Of a DNA stretch of 64,000 nucleotides, positions 39,055-48,676 are shown piece by piece. Source of the DNA: Phenylobacterium immobile (ATCC 35973) (lineage in GTDB: Bacteria > Pseudomonadota > Alphaproteobacteria > Caulobacterales > Caulobacteraceae); NCBI RefSeq assembly GCF_001375595.1, contig NZ_CVJQ01000001.1, positions 1,426,001 through 1,490,000 of the forward strand, given 5' to 3'. Position 1 is the stretch's first letter. Every line of letters starts with the position of its first letter. Under the pieces are notes generated by a model. It was not told the origin of the DNA. It saw only the letters and a list, made by a program, of their open reading frames with translations, and made no database searches. The translations under genes were made by a program, and so were the position numbers.

Positions 39055-42000
39055 TCACGGTTGGAGCCGGATTTGCAGGTCGGCGAGATCTTCTGCCGCC
39101 ATGGTGGTTCCCATGAGGCTGTGAAGATACTCCAGCAGGTCTTCCTGACGCGGTTGCCCGAACGCGAGGCGATAGACGGTCAGGCTTCGTTTGAGCCACT
39201 CGAGTCGTCGGACCTCGCGGCTGAACGGGAGCATGGGCACGCGGCGTTCGACCTTCACCGGCCCTTCGTAAATCCAGTAGGGAATGAGGTCAGAGTCATT
39301 CTCGGTCTCGGCGCGAGCTGCGTCGAACATGATCTGCCAGGGATCATCGTGATCTCTCTCGCGCCCACGCACCACGTCGACCTGCCGATGCGCCAGATTT
39401 AGGCGGATAGCGTGACCCTTGAAGCGGTGGACACGCCCCTCGCGCTGCTCGAGATCGACGGGATTTCCGGGCAAGTTCCAGTGATAGAGCCGATAGCAAT
39501 AAGGGTGAAAGTCGAGGCCTTCCTGTCCGACGGAGGTCGTGGCCAGCGCGAAGGGTCGGAACGGTGAGTTGAAGGCATCGCGAACGCTGGAGAGGCGTGC
39601 GGCCCCGCCTTCCTCGTCTTTGTAGTCGGCCAGGCGCATGGCGAAGCGCCCGCGCATCTGGAACTTGTTGATCACCAGCTTCTTCCCGTCGACCGTTGGA
39701 TCCTCGACATCGATCTGCGAGGGGCGAATGGCCAACGCCTCCGAGATCGCCTTGCTGATTCCAGTGATACGATCGACGGCCGGCTTGGCGCCCAAGCCCT
39801 CGGCGTCGAGCAGATAGTGGACGTACTCGTCGAGAACGGCCTGAAGGTTATGCTCAACGCCGTAGGTGAGCACCTGGCGCCAATAGCGGTCATCGTCGTC
39901 CTTGCGGAGGAGGGCGACGGCGTCGTGCTGGTTGAAAAGCGTGCGGAAACCCCAAGAGATCTGGTTCGCTGCCTTCAGCAGTCGATGATCGTCCCAAGCG
40001 ATATCGGGCGCGATCCGGTGCAGGGCGCGCAGCGCACAGACTGCGGGGCTGCCGAGAGCAACATCGACCAGAAGGTCAATCAGCGTGTCCGGTACGGGTC
40101 CAAAGGTGCGTTCGGTTGTCACAGTCCGCAGTTCGGCGACATGCTCCTTGAAACCCTCTTCGTTGCCGAGGAGGGCGAAGCCGTAAGGCGAGTTGACCCA
40201 GGCGACGGAGCTGGCTTTCGCCATGGCGTCGATGACGGCCGGGGCAGCCCATTCCCAATCGCGGCCATCTGCGGTGTCGCCTGACCGCTCGGCGAGCGCG
40301 GCGACGCTCTCGCGCAAGCGGTCGGCGACGGCTTTACGCATGGCTTCGACCGACAGGGTTTCGTTTGACGCTCCAAAGATCGCAAGAGGGTCGGCAATGC
40401 GCGCCAAGGTCGGCGACGGATAGACCAGGTGCATTGCGCGCATGGCGACAAGCCGCCCTTGATTTTGCCGGAACTGGATGGGGCGTGGGCGAACATGACC
40501 GAAATATCGCTGCCCCGAAGCGCCGACGCCCATGCGGCGTTCGGCCTCGTAGGACAGGATTGACGCGATCGCATCGGGCACCATCGACCAGGATGAGAAG
40601 ATTAGCGCCTTGGTCAGCGGCGGCCCGGATCGCTCGGGACCGTAATAGGGTAGGGATGGCGGGATCCACAGATGTTGATCGAGACCATCGCCGAACACGT
40701 CATCCATGACGCCGCGCATCCGACCGTTAGCGGGTTCGAGGGGCTCGTAGGCGTCAAGCCGGTCGCGCTCGAGCATGGCAGGCCGTGCGCGTTCGAGCGC
40801 AGCGCACAGGTTGGGCGCCGGCTTGTCGAGCTGATCTTTCAGAAGCCGCTTGAGCGCATAGTCGCGCATGAAGTTTAGGAGGTAGGGCGCGGACTTCCAG
40901 TATTCGGTGATCTCCGGCGCATCGAGGGCGCGCGCAACGTCCGACACTGCTGCGGCCTGGCGTAGATCAGATGGCAGGATCGTGATGGCCATCGGCGGCT
41001 CGCTCACCATTGAGTCGCGCTCGATGGTGCTGGCCACGCGTTCGGTGCGCGCCATTACCTTGCGCAGCCGGTCCTCGACGACGTGGCGCGCGCCGATGGC
41101 CTCGTTGCGCGCGCCGGGCAGCGCATGAAGGAAGCCGCGAAACTCGCGCATTTCGCGTTCTAGCGCTTTGGCCACGTCGGGACCGTTGGTCCGACCGTAG
41201 AGGAAGGACAAGGTCTCCAGAAAATCACGGTAATGTTCGCCGTCATCGGGTTCGTCACCCGACAATGTCAGCATCCGGTAGGGTGTGGCGGAAAGCAGAA
41301 GCGTGCGCGCGGCATGACCCTTGCCGTCCGAGTAGTCGAACAGCTCGCGCGCCAGGTCAGCAGCCGGGGTTTCGCCGTGGAGCAAGTCGCGGAACCGCTG
41401 AAACTCGTCCATGATGATGAGGTCGGGTTTCAGGGCGTCGATGCAGGCGTGCGAGAGTTTGCCGCGAAGACGACCGACCAGACCATTGCGCCGCTGGTTC
41501 AGCTCATAAGGATAGGCTTCACGGCGACGCGGGAAGAGGTCGCAGACCGCCTCCAGTTCCGTGAACAGTTCGGCATCTTTTTCGACTTCGCGGCGGAAGC
41601 GATCGATGATGCGTTGATCAACACCATCCAGAGACAGCTCGCGGACGGCGGTATTCCAGCCATCAACACCGGCGGACACCTGAAGCAGATTGTGCAGGCC
41701 GCGCGGCCGCGACACCCGGTCTTCGAGCATCCGCAGCAGCAAGGCGCGTTCCTGCGTGACGCCTGTGGTCGAGCGCAGGTCAAAGGTCGTGCCTGGTGTC
41801 AGGCTGATGAAGTTGACCTTGTTGGCGTCGAGCCCCTGATCGCCCCGGACCTGGAGCGGTATAAGGGTCATGCGCGTCGGTAACGCCAGCTCGCGTCGGC
41901 CAAGCACATTGAGCCGATTTATGTTCTGAGCTGCAATCGCCTGATTGGAACAGATATAGAGGATATCGATCCGGTCGGTGCTGTCCCAAAGCTTCTCGAT

Positions 42001-42183
42001 AGTGCGGGCGATGACGCCGCGCGCGACCATGGTTTTGCCAAGGCCCACTTCGTCCGCGACGAGAAATTGCCTCACGGGATCCTGATCGCCGTAAAGCCGG
42101 TCAAACACATAATCGACTGTACGACGCTGAAAGGCTTTCAGCGGAGCGAGGGCAGCTTCGGCTTCAAACCGGTTATCCGTCAT
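39055..42183 (-). CDS. SNF2/DEAD-type helicase-like ATPase
   Basis: This 1,042-residue superfamily 2 ATPase has motif I DEVGLGKTMVARG (GLGKT at residues 47-51), motif II as MDEFQRF (DEFQ rather than DEAH), motif III LLLSATPYRM, and motifs V/VI in TTSVGQEGLDFHPYCY and DLEQREGRVHRF. A long insertion separates the RecA lobes. I use ATG 42183 (MTDNRFEAEAAL), which overlaps the 3' end of the PLD-like gene by 11 bases; the frame is open to 42222. It is the last gene of the leftward operon and convergent with the HipA-like gene. Probably a DNA translocase. Confidence 0.92.
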   Translation of the reverse strand: MTDNRFEAEAALAPLKAFQRRTVDYVFDRLYGDQDPVRQFLVADEVGLGKTMVARGVIARTIEKLWDSTDRIDILYICSNQAIAAQNINRLNVLGRRELALPTRMTLIPLQVRGDQGLDANKVNFISLTPGTTFDLRSTTGVTQERALLLRMLEDRVSRPRGLHNLLQVSAGVDGWNTAVRELSLDGVDQRIIDRFRREVEKDAELFTELEAVCDLFPRRREAYPYELNQRRNGLVGRLRGKLSHACIDALKPDLIIMDEFQRFRDLLHGETPAADLARELFDYSDGKGHAARTLLLSATPYRMLTLSGDEPDDGEHYRDFLETLSFLYGRTNGPDVAKALEREMREFRGFLHALPGARNEAIGARHVVEDRLRKVMARTERVASTIERDSMVSEPPMAITILPSDLRQAAAVSDVARALDAPEITEYWKSAPYLLNFMRDYALKRLLKDQLDKPAPNLCAALERARPAMLERDRLDAYEPLEPANGRMRGVMDDVFGDGLDQHLWIPPSLPYYGPERSGPPLTKALIFSSWSMVPDAIASILSYEAERRMGVGASGQRYFGHVRPRPIQFRQNQGRLVAMRAMHLVYPSPTLARIADPLAIFGASNETLSVEAMRKAVADRLRESVAALAERSGDTADGRDWEWAAPAVIDAMAKASSVAWVNSPYGFALLGNEEGFKEHVAELRTVTTERTFGPVPDTLIDLLVDVALGSPAVCALRALHRIAPDIAWDDHRLLKAANQISWGFRTLFNQHDAVALLRKDDDDRYWRQVLTYGVEHNLQAVLDEYVHYLLDAEGLGAKPAVDRITGISKAISEALAIRPSQIDVEDPTVDGKKLVINKFQMRGRFAMRLADYKDEEGGAARLSSVRDAFNSPFRPFALATTSVGQEGLDFHPYCYRLYHWNLPGNPVDLEQREGRVHRFKGHAIRLNLAHRQVDVVRGRERDHDDPWQIMFDAARAETENDSDLIPYWIYEGPVKVERRVPMLPFSREVRRLEWLKRSLTVYRLAFGQPRQEDLLEYLHSLMGTTMAAEDLADLQIRLQP

Positions 42184-44035
42184 GGCTGAGGCCCTGATCT
42201 TGGAGGGCAATGCGGAAAGCATCCCAAAGGGTTCGAAAATCGCTGGGTATCGGATCGGCTCCCGTATCGTTGCCAGCCTCCAATCGCGTCATCAGGCGTT
42301 CGATCGCATGAAGTCTTTCGCCTCCACGGCATAAGGCGCGAACCATATCTTCCAGGAGCGGCGCGTCGTCGGCGGCACTGGCCCAAGCCATGCTGCCGGA
42401 ACCCTCCTGCGCCGCCAAGGCCGCGCCGAATGGATCGCCGAGGTCTGACAAGAGGAGCCGCAGATAGCGAAAGAACGCATCTCGGCTGTCGATCACCCAG
42501 CGAAGAATCGCGGCATGGCGTTCGGGCGGAAGGCCTTCCATCACCAGACTGGTGCTGAACAGGGCTGACACCTGGGCACCGTCTGCGGTCAACCGAAAGG
42601 CCAGAAAGCGGGTAAGATCGACGATCGGCATGGCACCGAGATCGACGACCGTTCCTGTGCGAAGGGCATCCAGCACATCGCTGGCATGGCCATCTCCTCG
42701 GGTGATGGGCCAGACCTGCAGCGAGGCGATGCCGACAAGCGGCAACGGCTCCGTGGGAATGAGCCAGACGCGCCACGGGTGCGCATCGCCGTCAATGCTT
42801 TCGATCCGCTCACAGCGCAGGCGCAATCCACCGCGGCACAAGACGCGGCGTGCGTCGTCGAGCCTTGCCTCTGCGGCGATGGTGGCGGGATCAATGGGTT
42901 CAAGCTCGCTGGCAACGAAGGTGCGGGTGAGGCGCCCAAAGCCCTTCTCGCCCATGATCTGCTCGACGCTGCCGACCTTAGATCGCTTGCCTCTGAGCGA
43001 AGCGAAGAGCTCCACATTGGTCCCCGACAAAAGGGCGGGACGCGTCGCGTTGCCGGACCCGATCGTCAGGATCGTGTCCCAGCCCGTCTCGGCGATGAAC
43101 GCCTTGGCGTGTAATCCCTGAAGCGCGCTGGTGGAGACCTCCTCGCCGTCTTCGGTGGCGGCCATTTCGTCGAGAACGGAAACGCGTTCAAAAGCGTCCA
43201 GCGTGGCGCTGTCGACGCAAGCCAATTGATCCGGACGGCTGATGATGACGGGTTTTTCTGCTGTCGGCAGCCCGCTGAGCAGGTTGAGCGCACTGGTGTC
43301 GCAAAAGGGCGAGATGACGCCCAGTCGCGCACAGGACGTAGGCTGCCAGATTTTGCCGCCGAACCCGTTGACCGCGAAGCTGACCTCGTCGAACCGGTCG
43401 GGAACGGTCCACCTGGCGCGCCGAATATCTTCGGCAACCTCAGCGGTCAGTGTGCGCGCATCGTCGGAGATGCCTGCGACGGCGAGGTCTGGCAGTCGGC
43501 TCAGAAGATCGAAAAGCGGCCGGTTGTTCGCATCGGGTCGGCGCGTCAGCTCGCCGTCGAGGCGTAGCGAGATGTCCCAGGACCGATCTCGCGTAAGGTT
43601 GCGCGAGAGCACCAGCAACCGCAGGAGCATCGGATCTTCGGCGCGCGTCGGCCGATAGCGGAGAGCCCAGAGCTTGGGATGGAAAGCACCTTCGCGCGGT
43701 GCGGCGACTTCGACGATGATGCGTTCGAGCAGAGAGCAGAGCCGTGAATGAGGGCGGCTTTGAGCATGTAGATGCCCTGCATCGGCATAGATGACGAGGC
43801 GTCCGGCGATCCGCTCGGCGCCTTCGAGCAGCGCCAGCGGGTGGGTAAGAATGTCGTCACGATTTTCAGCCGCGAACAGGGCGAGGCTGACGGGTGCGGC
43901 GAGCGCGGTTTCGAAATCGAGCGAGAAAGTCGTCGCGATCGCAGCGTCGAAGACATAGCCCGGAGGGGGCTGAAGGCTGTCGCCGTAGAGAACGCGGGTT
44001 TCCGGATCGAGCGTCGTTCTATTCAGCACTGGCAA
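42173..44035 (-). CDS. Phospholipase D-like protein with two HKD-type motifs
   Basis: The 620-residue protein contains two half-sites of the phospholipase-D/nuclease fold: HPK at 119-121 with S144-R-N146, and HAK at 309-311 with GSGN at 326-329. In defence genes such folds are usually nucleases rather than lipases. There is no signal peptide, so it is cytoplasmic. The C-terminal 290 residues are not recognised. The likely start is TTG 44035, inside the end of the DUF6361 gene (17-base overlap); GTG 44029 is possible. Tight overlaps on both sides tie it to DUF6361 and the SNF2-type ATPase. Confidence 0.85.
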   Translation of the reverse strand: MPVLNRTTLDPETRVLYGDSLQPPPGYVFDAAIATTFSLDFETALAAPVSLALFAAENRDDILTHPLALLEGAERIAGRLVIYADAGHLHAQSRPHSRLCSLLERIIVEVAAPREGAFHPKLWALRYRPTRAEDPMLLRLLVLSRNLTRDRSWDISLRLDGELTRRPDANNRPLFDLLSRLPDLAVAGISDDARTLTAEVAEDIRRARWTVPDRFDEVSFAVNGFGGKIWQPTSCARLGVISPFCDTSALNLLSGLPTAEKPVIISRPDQLACVDSATLDAFERVSVLDEMAATEDGEEVSTSALQGLHAKAFIAETGWDTILTIGSGNATRPALLSGTNVELFASLRGKRSKVGSVEQIMGEKGFGRLTRTFVASELEPIDPATIAAEARLDDARRVLCRGGLRLRCERIESIDGDAHPWRVWLIPTEPLPLVGIASLQVWPITRGDGHASDVLDALRTGTVVDLGAMPIVDLTRFLAFRLTADGAQVSALFSTSLVMEGLPPERHAAILRWVIDSRDAFFRYLRLLLSDLGDPFGAALAAQEGSGSMAWASAADDAPLLEDMVRALCRGGERLHAIERLMTRLEAGNDTGADPIPSDFRTLWDAFRIALQDQGLSHDG

Positions 44036-45203
44036 GATCCCGCAGGTGCGACTTGGCTTGCGCCCATCGGAAGGTCAGCGGCTCGACACCAGAAGCGCCT
44101 GTCCAACGGTCTCGCACGGCTCGATTGGCAAATCGGGACTGGCTTGTTTTCAGTCGCCGCTCGCGATCCTGCACAAGACGGGCGGCCGGCGTCAGCGCAC
44201 CGTCTAGGACGCTGCCCGATGTCAACAGGCCAAGCCATTCGGCGACGAAGCGTTTGGCGGCGGGCCGGATGCTGTGTGCGGGATGATCGATCGCCGCCCA
44301 GAAGGCATCGAGTGACCAAGCCCGGATTGCGGCCATGTCCAGGCTGGATTGCCATTCGGCAAACCGCACCTCGTATTTCTCGATCCATTCGGCCCGCTCA
44401 CGGAGCCGGCTGAGTAGCAAGTTGTAGAGCAGCGAGGCGCCGTGCATCACGCTGGAGAATATCGCGCCATGGCCGACCAATGTGCGGGCGTCGTCAGGGA
44501 AATCGGCAAGATGGGGGTGCTCCCAGATGTTGTCGCATTCAGCTTGGCTGGACCCGCTTCGCGCCAAAAACGCCAAGAGGCTGTGCGGTTGATGGGCGAT
44601 GAGCCGATCGATGATGAACTGGGCCTCGTCGAGCGAGAGCTTGAACTGCGTATGGTCGAGCAGGTCGGTGGGACGCGCTGGCAGCGTCGCGGTCCAGATC
44701 TGAAGGGCTTGGGCCTCGGACGCTGAATCCTCGCTTTCGCGGACACGAGGCCGCGCGCGTTGGAGATGGCGCATGGACGAAAAGAGGTTGTCGGTTGAGC
44801 CTGGGAAGAGACGGATGCCCCATGTGCCGAGCCCGGCCCAGTAGACCGAACTGGGCAGTCTCTGGAGGTCCGCACCGGCATCCCTGCCAATGATGCCGTT
44901 GGACTCGCCGCCGGCTTTGAGCGCGTTGGCGAGCCGGTTTTCGAGGGCGCGCGCTTCGCTCGCGAGCTGATCCGCCCCGGCCGATGATCCTTCGAGCATC
45001 TGGAACAGCCAAGGGATGAACAGCATGTAGCGCAGCCGGGTTTGGATCGTGCTGGTGCCCGGGAAAAGGTGATCGGCGATCGAATCGCGGATGCCGCCCA
45101 GACCCAGTTCGTCGCGGGTTTCCCGCTCCTGGAATAGGGCCATGATCCGCTGCGCGCGCTGGCGCTCGGCTTCATCGAAATCAATCCAGGCAAGTGAAGA
45201 CAT
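44019..45203 (-). CDS. DUF6361 family protein
   Basis: The 394-residue product shows the DUF6361 N-terminal signature: SLAWIDFDEAERQRAQRIM, ETRDELGLGGIRDSIAD, LFPGTSTIQTRLRYMLFIPW and YWAGLGTWGIR. The family has no established activity that I know of and is found beside helicases and PLD-like proteins in islands. No membrane segments or catalytic motifs are clear; the C-terminal part is helical. It starts at ATG 45203, 52 bases after the end of the DEAH helicase gene, and overlaps the PLD-like gene. Confidence 0.85.
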   Translation of the reverse strand: MSSLAWIDFDEAERQRAQRIMALFQERETRDELGLGGIRDSIADHLFPGTSTIQTRLRYMLFIPWLFQMLEGSSAGADQLASEARALENRLANALKAGGESNGIIGRDAGADLQRLPSSVYWAGLGTWGIRLFPGSTDNLFSSMRHLQRARPRVRESEDSASEAQALQIWTATLPARPTDLLDHTQFKLSLDEAQFIIDRLIAHQPHSLLAFLARSGSSQAECDNIWEHPHLADFPDDARTLVGHGAIFSSVMHGASLLYNLLLSRLRERAEWIEKYEVRFAEWQSSLDMAAIRAWSLDAFWAAIDHPAHSIRPAAKRFVAEWLGLLTSGSVLDGALTPAARLVQDRERRLKTSQSRFANRAVRDRWTGASGVEPLTFRWAQAKSHLRDLASAE

Positions 45204-45255
45204 TGGCCCCCCGTGGCTTATTCAATGGACGACTAGCGCCCTTAGTGATCGATTG

Positions 45256-47903
45256 TCAGTCGCTGCCTATGACACGAAGGCGCATTCCGCGAGTTTCGAG
45301 CAGGTAGGTCTCGACGCCGGCCAATAGGTGGAGGCCCTCTTCCCCGATGGCTTTGCGCGATAGGCCAGGTTGCACGATCCGAACGTCATATTCGAACCGA
45401 TAATCCTGCCACCCCGCCTTCAGCTTCTTGATCGCGGCCGCAGAGCCCGTTTCGATCCGAGAGCTGAGACCTCTGTCACGACGCTTCTGCTCACGCTTGA
45501 GCATATGCTGCAGCATTCGATTGGGGCGGTCGCGCCAACGCGCCGATTTCTGCGCCTGTCCACAAACCTCGTACAGGTCGCTGAGCCGCGCGCCCGGCGT
45601 ATCGGCCCCGGAATATTTGCAGTGGAACAGGGTGGCTGAAACGACGCTGTCGGTAATCCGCAGGGCGACGACGTCTGCGATCTCGCCCTTGCCGTCATCG
45701 TCGAAGATCACGTCATAGGGATCGGGGTCCGTTAGCAGGGCCTCGATCACCGTGCGCTGGACGGAGTCTGCGCGCTTGGCCGTGCCCTGCGATTCGATGC
45801 GGATATTGGCTTTCGACCAGTCCCAGGCTTCGATCTTGGCCACCGGGTAGGGCTCGACCGTCTCGCCTTCCGGCAGGCTGTAGAGGTGGCTGTAGATGAG
45901 CAGCGAGCCATCGCCGAAATCAATCTGAGGCGAGTCGTCGGCAAAGGATTCCGCAAGCGACTGGATCTTGCTGCCGATCTTGATCGAGGCCTTGGGACCA
46001 CTGCGCTGCGGATAGCGGGCGCCGCCATCGCTGAACACGATCTCGAACTCGGCCGAATGATCGTCGCTACGGACCGCAAAACGCAGCGGTCCCGTGCGGG
46101 CATTGCCGAGCAGCTCTATATCGCATTCGGTGAACGAGACCGGTTGATCGCCGAACGAGATCTCGATGCGTTCTTCGATCTGCATGATCAATGATTCAGG
46201 CCAGTGGATCGCGACGGGTGGTACGGTCGGGCGCTCGTTGATCTGGCGGGGGCGCATCGCGCTCTTGAAGACCCCATCGGTCGTGATGCTCGGGTCGTTG
46301 ACCGTGCGACCGACATCCTGACACCAATCAACCCAATCGGTGAGGTCGCGAACCTTCGCGCTCGACCAGAACTTGCCTTTGGCGGAGCAGCCGCGCGATG
46401 CGGGCATCCCGTCGAGAAAGCCCGTGGCGAAGATGTTGTTCTTGATCCTCGATTGGGACTTTGCGCTGTCGAGACCGTCGGCGACGTCGACGCCCATGTA
46501 CATGGAATAGCGAACCCCGCGGCCCTGGTGATGGGTCAGTCCGAGATTGCGCAGAATGAGTCGCTTGAACCCATGGAGGCTGCGAAACACTTCTTCGCCT
46601 TCGACGCGGCGGGCGGTCTCGCCGCACACCGCTTTGGCGAGACGATCAAAAGGCCCCTTTGCGGAACTGCTGATGTAGAGCAGTCCGCTAGCCTGATCCC
46701 AGTGCAGCATGTGCAGGTCCCAGGTCACGTTGACCGCTTGTTGCGCGGTGGTCCAACGGGCCTGTTCTTCGGCGCGCGTCACGAAGATCGCCACGCGTTT
46801 GTGAGCGTTGAGCTTCATGCCGAGATAGACCCCGGCGTCGTAGAGCTCTTCGGCCTGGAACGGGTCCCAGGCGTCGCAGGCCGTGCGGTAGACCACGGCA
46901 TTCATCTTTGGCTCAAGCGTCTGGAGCGGGATGTCGCTCAGATCGCCGGAGAACCCCTTGAACATCTCGGCCCGGCGTACCTGACGCTCGATCTTTGCCG
47001 AACTGAGGGCCTCCACCAGCGCATTCCAGTCTGCATCTTCTGCATAGAGCTTGGCGAGCGAACGATCCACGTCATCGACGCCGGTGTTGGCAATGACCGT
47101 GGCGTCTCCCAACCTGGGATCCTGGCGTGTAAAGCGGCCGACGAACTGGATCGTGACTGCGACGCTCTTGTGATGATCGTGCAGCGCCGCGATTTTCAAC
47201 TCCGGTAGGTCAAAGCCCTCACCGAGCATGTCGACGCAGACGATGATCCGGCTCTCGAACCGTCGCAAAGCGGCAAGATTCTCGCGACGCTCCTTAAGCG
47301 ACTGCTGGCTGTGAACGATGACGGGTCGGTAGTCCGGGTAGGCAAGCGTGTAGAGGCGATGGAGATGCTTGGCGCGCTCAATGGTGCTGCACCGGGCCAT
47401 CGCCAGATGATTGAGGCCGGCATGCAGATCGGCGGCGAGCACGTCACCCAGCTTGTCGATGATCGCCTGGTCTGCGTCGAGCTGATCGAGTCCGAACACC
47501 GCCTCGAACCGGATCGGCTTGAAATACCCCTCCTGCTGCGCCTTCTTCAGCGGATAGGTATAGATGAACTCCCCGTCGACGCGGCGGCCATCTTCGCGGA
47601 ACGGTGTGGCAGTGAACTGGACGACCGGAATGGGCGGCGTGCGTTCGGCGAACAGTCCGCGAAAGGATGCCCAGGTGCGAGCCCCGATGTGGTGTGCCTC
47701 ATCGATGAAGAGCGCCGAGGCTCGGGTCGCCATATGCTCCTGAATCGGCGGTTCGGCGCGGCCGGCAATATGCATGGTGGTGACGATGACATTGGCGCTG
47801 TCGAAGATCTGATCAACTTCGGCGATCGAGGTCGGGATGCGGGTGAGCCGGGTGACCACGGGAAATAGCGCAGAGACGTCGAGACACGACTGTGCCTTCA
47901 GGA
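45256..47903 (-). pseudogene. DEAH helicase gene, C-terminal part, cut off by transposon
   Basis: This is the downstream part (about 880 codons) of a helicase gene whose first 698 bases lie at 57233-57930. It has IDEAHHIGARTW (motif II), VQFTATPFRED (motif III), VCVDMLGEGFDLPEL (motif V) and QFVGRFTRQD (motif VI) but no Walker A. At 47900-47903 it carries AGGA, repeated at the other junction. Joining 57233 to 47899 gives GTC CTG AAG in phase and a 1,113-codon protein. A possible TTG start at 47916 lies in transposon DNA. Near the C-terminus, a Glu/Asp cluster followed by LFHCKYS resembles a PD-(D/E)XK-type nuclease. Confidence 0.85.
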
Positions 47904-47985
47904 TGCACACCGCCAACGAACTGGACTCCTGCGGTCAGAACGAGTGGGCGCCTCGAGCCACGCTGGGCATGTTTTTGGCAGTAGT

Positions 47986-48028
47986 GAACGGGCGACAGAG
48001 CTATTCGACAAAGCTCAGTCGCCCGTTC
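47986..48028. repeat. Inverted repeat near the left transposon end
   Basis: GAACGGGCGAC (47986-47996) and GTCGCCCGTTC (48018-48028) are exact complements around a 21-base loop that contains a partial AGCT/AGCT mirror. It lies 82 bases inside the left end. It could be a structured subterminal transposase site or an old gene-end hairpin. Confidence 0.5.
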
Positions 48029-48270
48029 GCGGGATCGAACCGTAGTCAGAAGAAATCTTGGCGCTGATCAACTTACTTGGTGTCAGCTCTTGACGTTCGG
48101 AAGGTCCGCTAACGGCGCGAACAGAACCGGTGTATCAGCTCGCGCCAGCCCTCGGCCGCGCGGGCAACGCCTCGCGCAATACACGGATTGCCGACCGCAG
48201 GAAGATCAGGGCGATAATCCCGCCCACGCCCGTGTCGAGCATGCCCAAGTCGGCAGGCTCAAACAGGCCC

Positions 48271-48618
48271 TCAGCTGGAGCTGGGATCGATCTGCCGAGC
48301 GCAAGGCCACGCCTTAGTCAACGCCTCGTTGGCTCCGGCCGCCATGTGCTTGCCTCTGAGATAAGTCTCTGATTCGGCCCAGCGCAGATAAGCTTGGCGG
48401 AGACGCTGACGGTCATATCTCGGGGCGCCGCACACGGCGCGACGGACGATCAACTCATCGAGCATACCCTGCAGATAGGCTCCGCACTCGGGCGCCCCGC
48501 GTCTGCATTGCTCCAAAAGGGCGGAGCCGGTTGCGGAAGGCGGAACATCTTGAGTCACGCCCGATCCCGGTGAGACAACTAAGCTTGCGAGCGAAAAGTA
48601 GAAAATACCGAGGTTCAT
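48271..48618 (-). CDS. Rap1a/Tai-like small exported protein
   Basis: The 115-residue product starts at ATG 48618 with an AAGGAGG ribosome-binding site and an N-terminal hydrophobic stretch likely to be a signal peptide. The rest has the Rap1a/Tai-type helical pattern, LLEQCRRGAPECGAYLQGMLDEL...CGAPRYDRQRLRQAYLRWAESE, with four paired cysteines. Founders of this fold are immunity proteins of type VI amidase effectors, but here it accompanies chromate genes and no effector is nearby, so its role is unknown. It lies 58 bases downstream of chrB on the same strand. Confidence 0.7.
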   Translation of the reverse strand: MNLGIFYFSLASLVVSPGSGVTQDVPPSATGSALLEQCRRGAPECGAYLQGMLDELIVRRAVCGAPRYDRQRLRQAYLRWAESETYLRGKHMAAGANEALTKAWPCARQIDPSSS

Positions 48619-48676
48619 AATCTTCGGCCTCCTTGGGTCAAACCTGTTACGAGAACTTTCATGCAGAGCTCGCAGT

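Noticed and set aside
47904-47916. TTG start making the helicase C-terminal part a gene of its own
   Set aside because: The start codon lies in transposon DNA, and the product would lack Walker A; the joined frame explains both halves.
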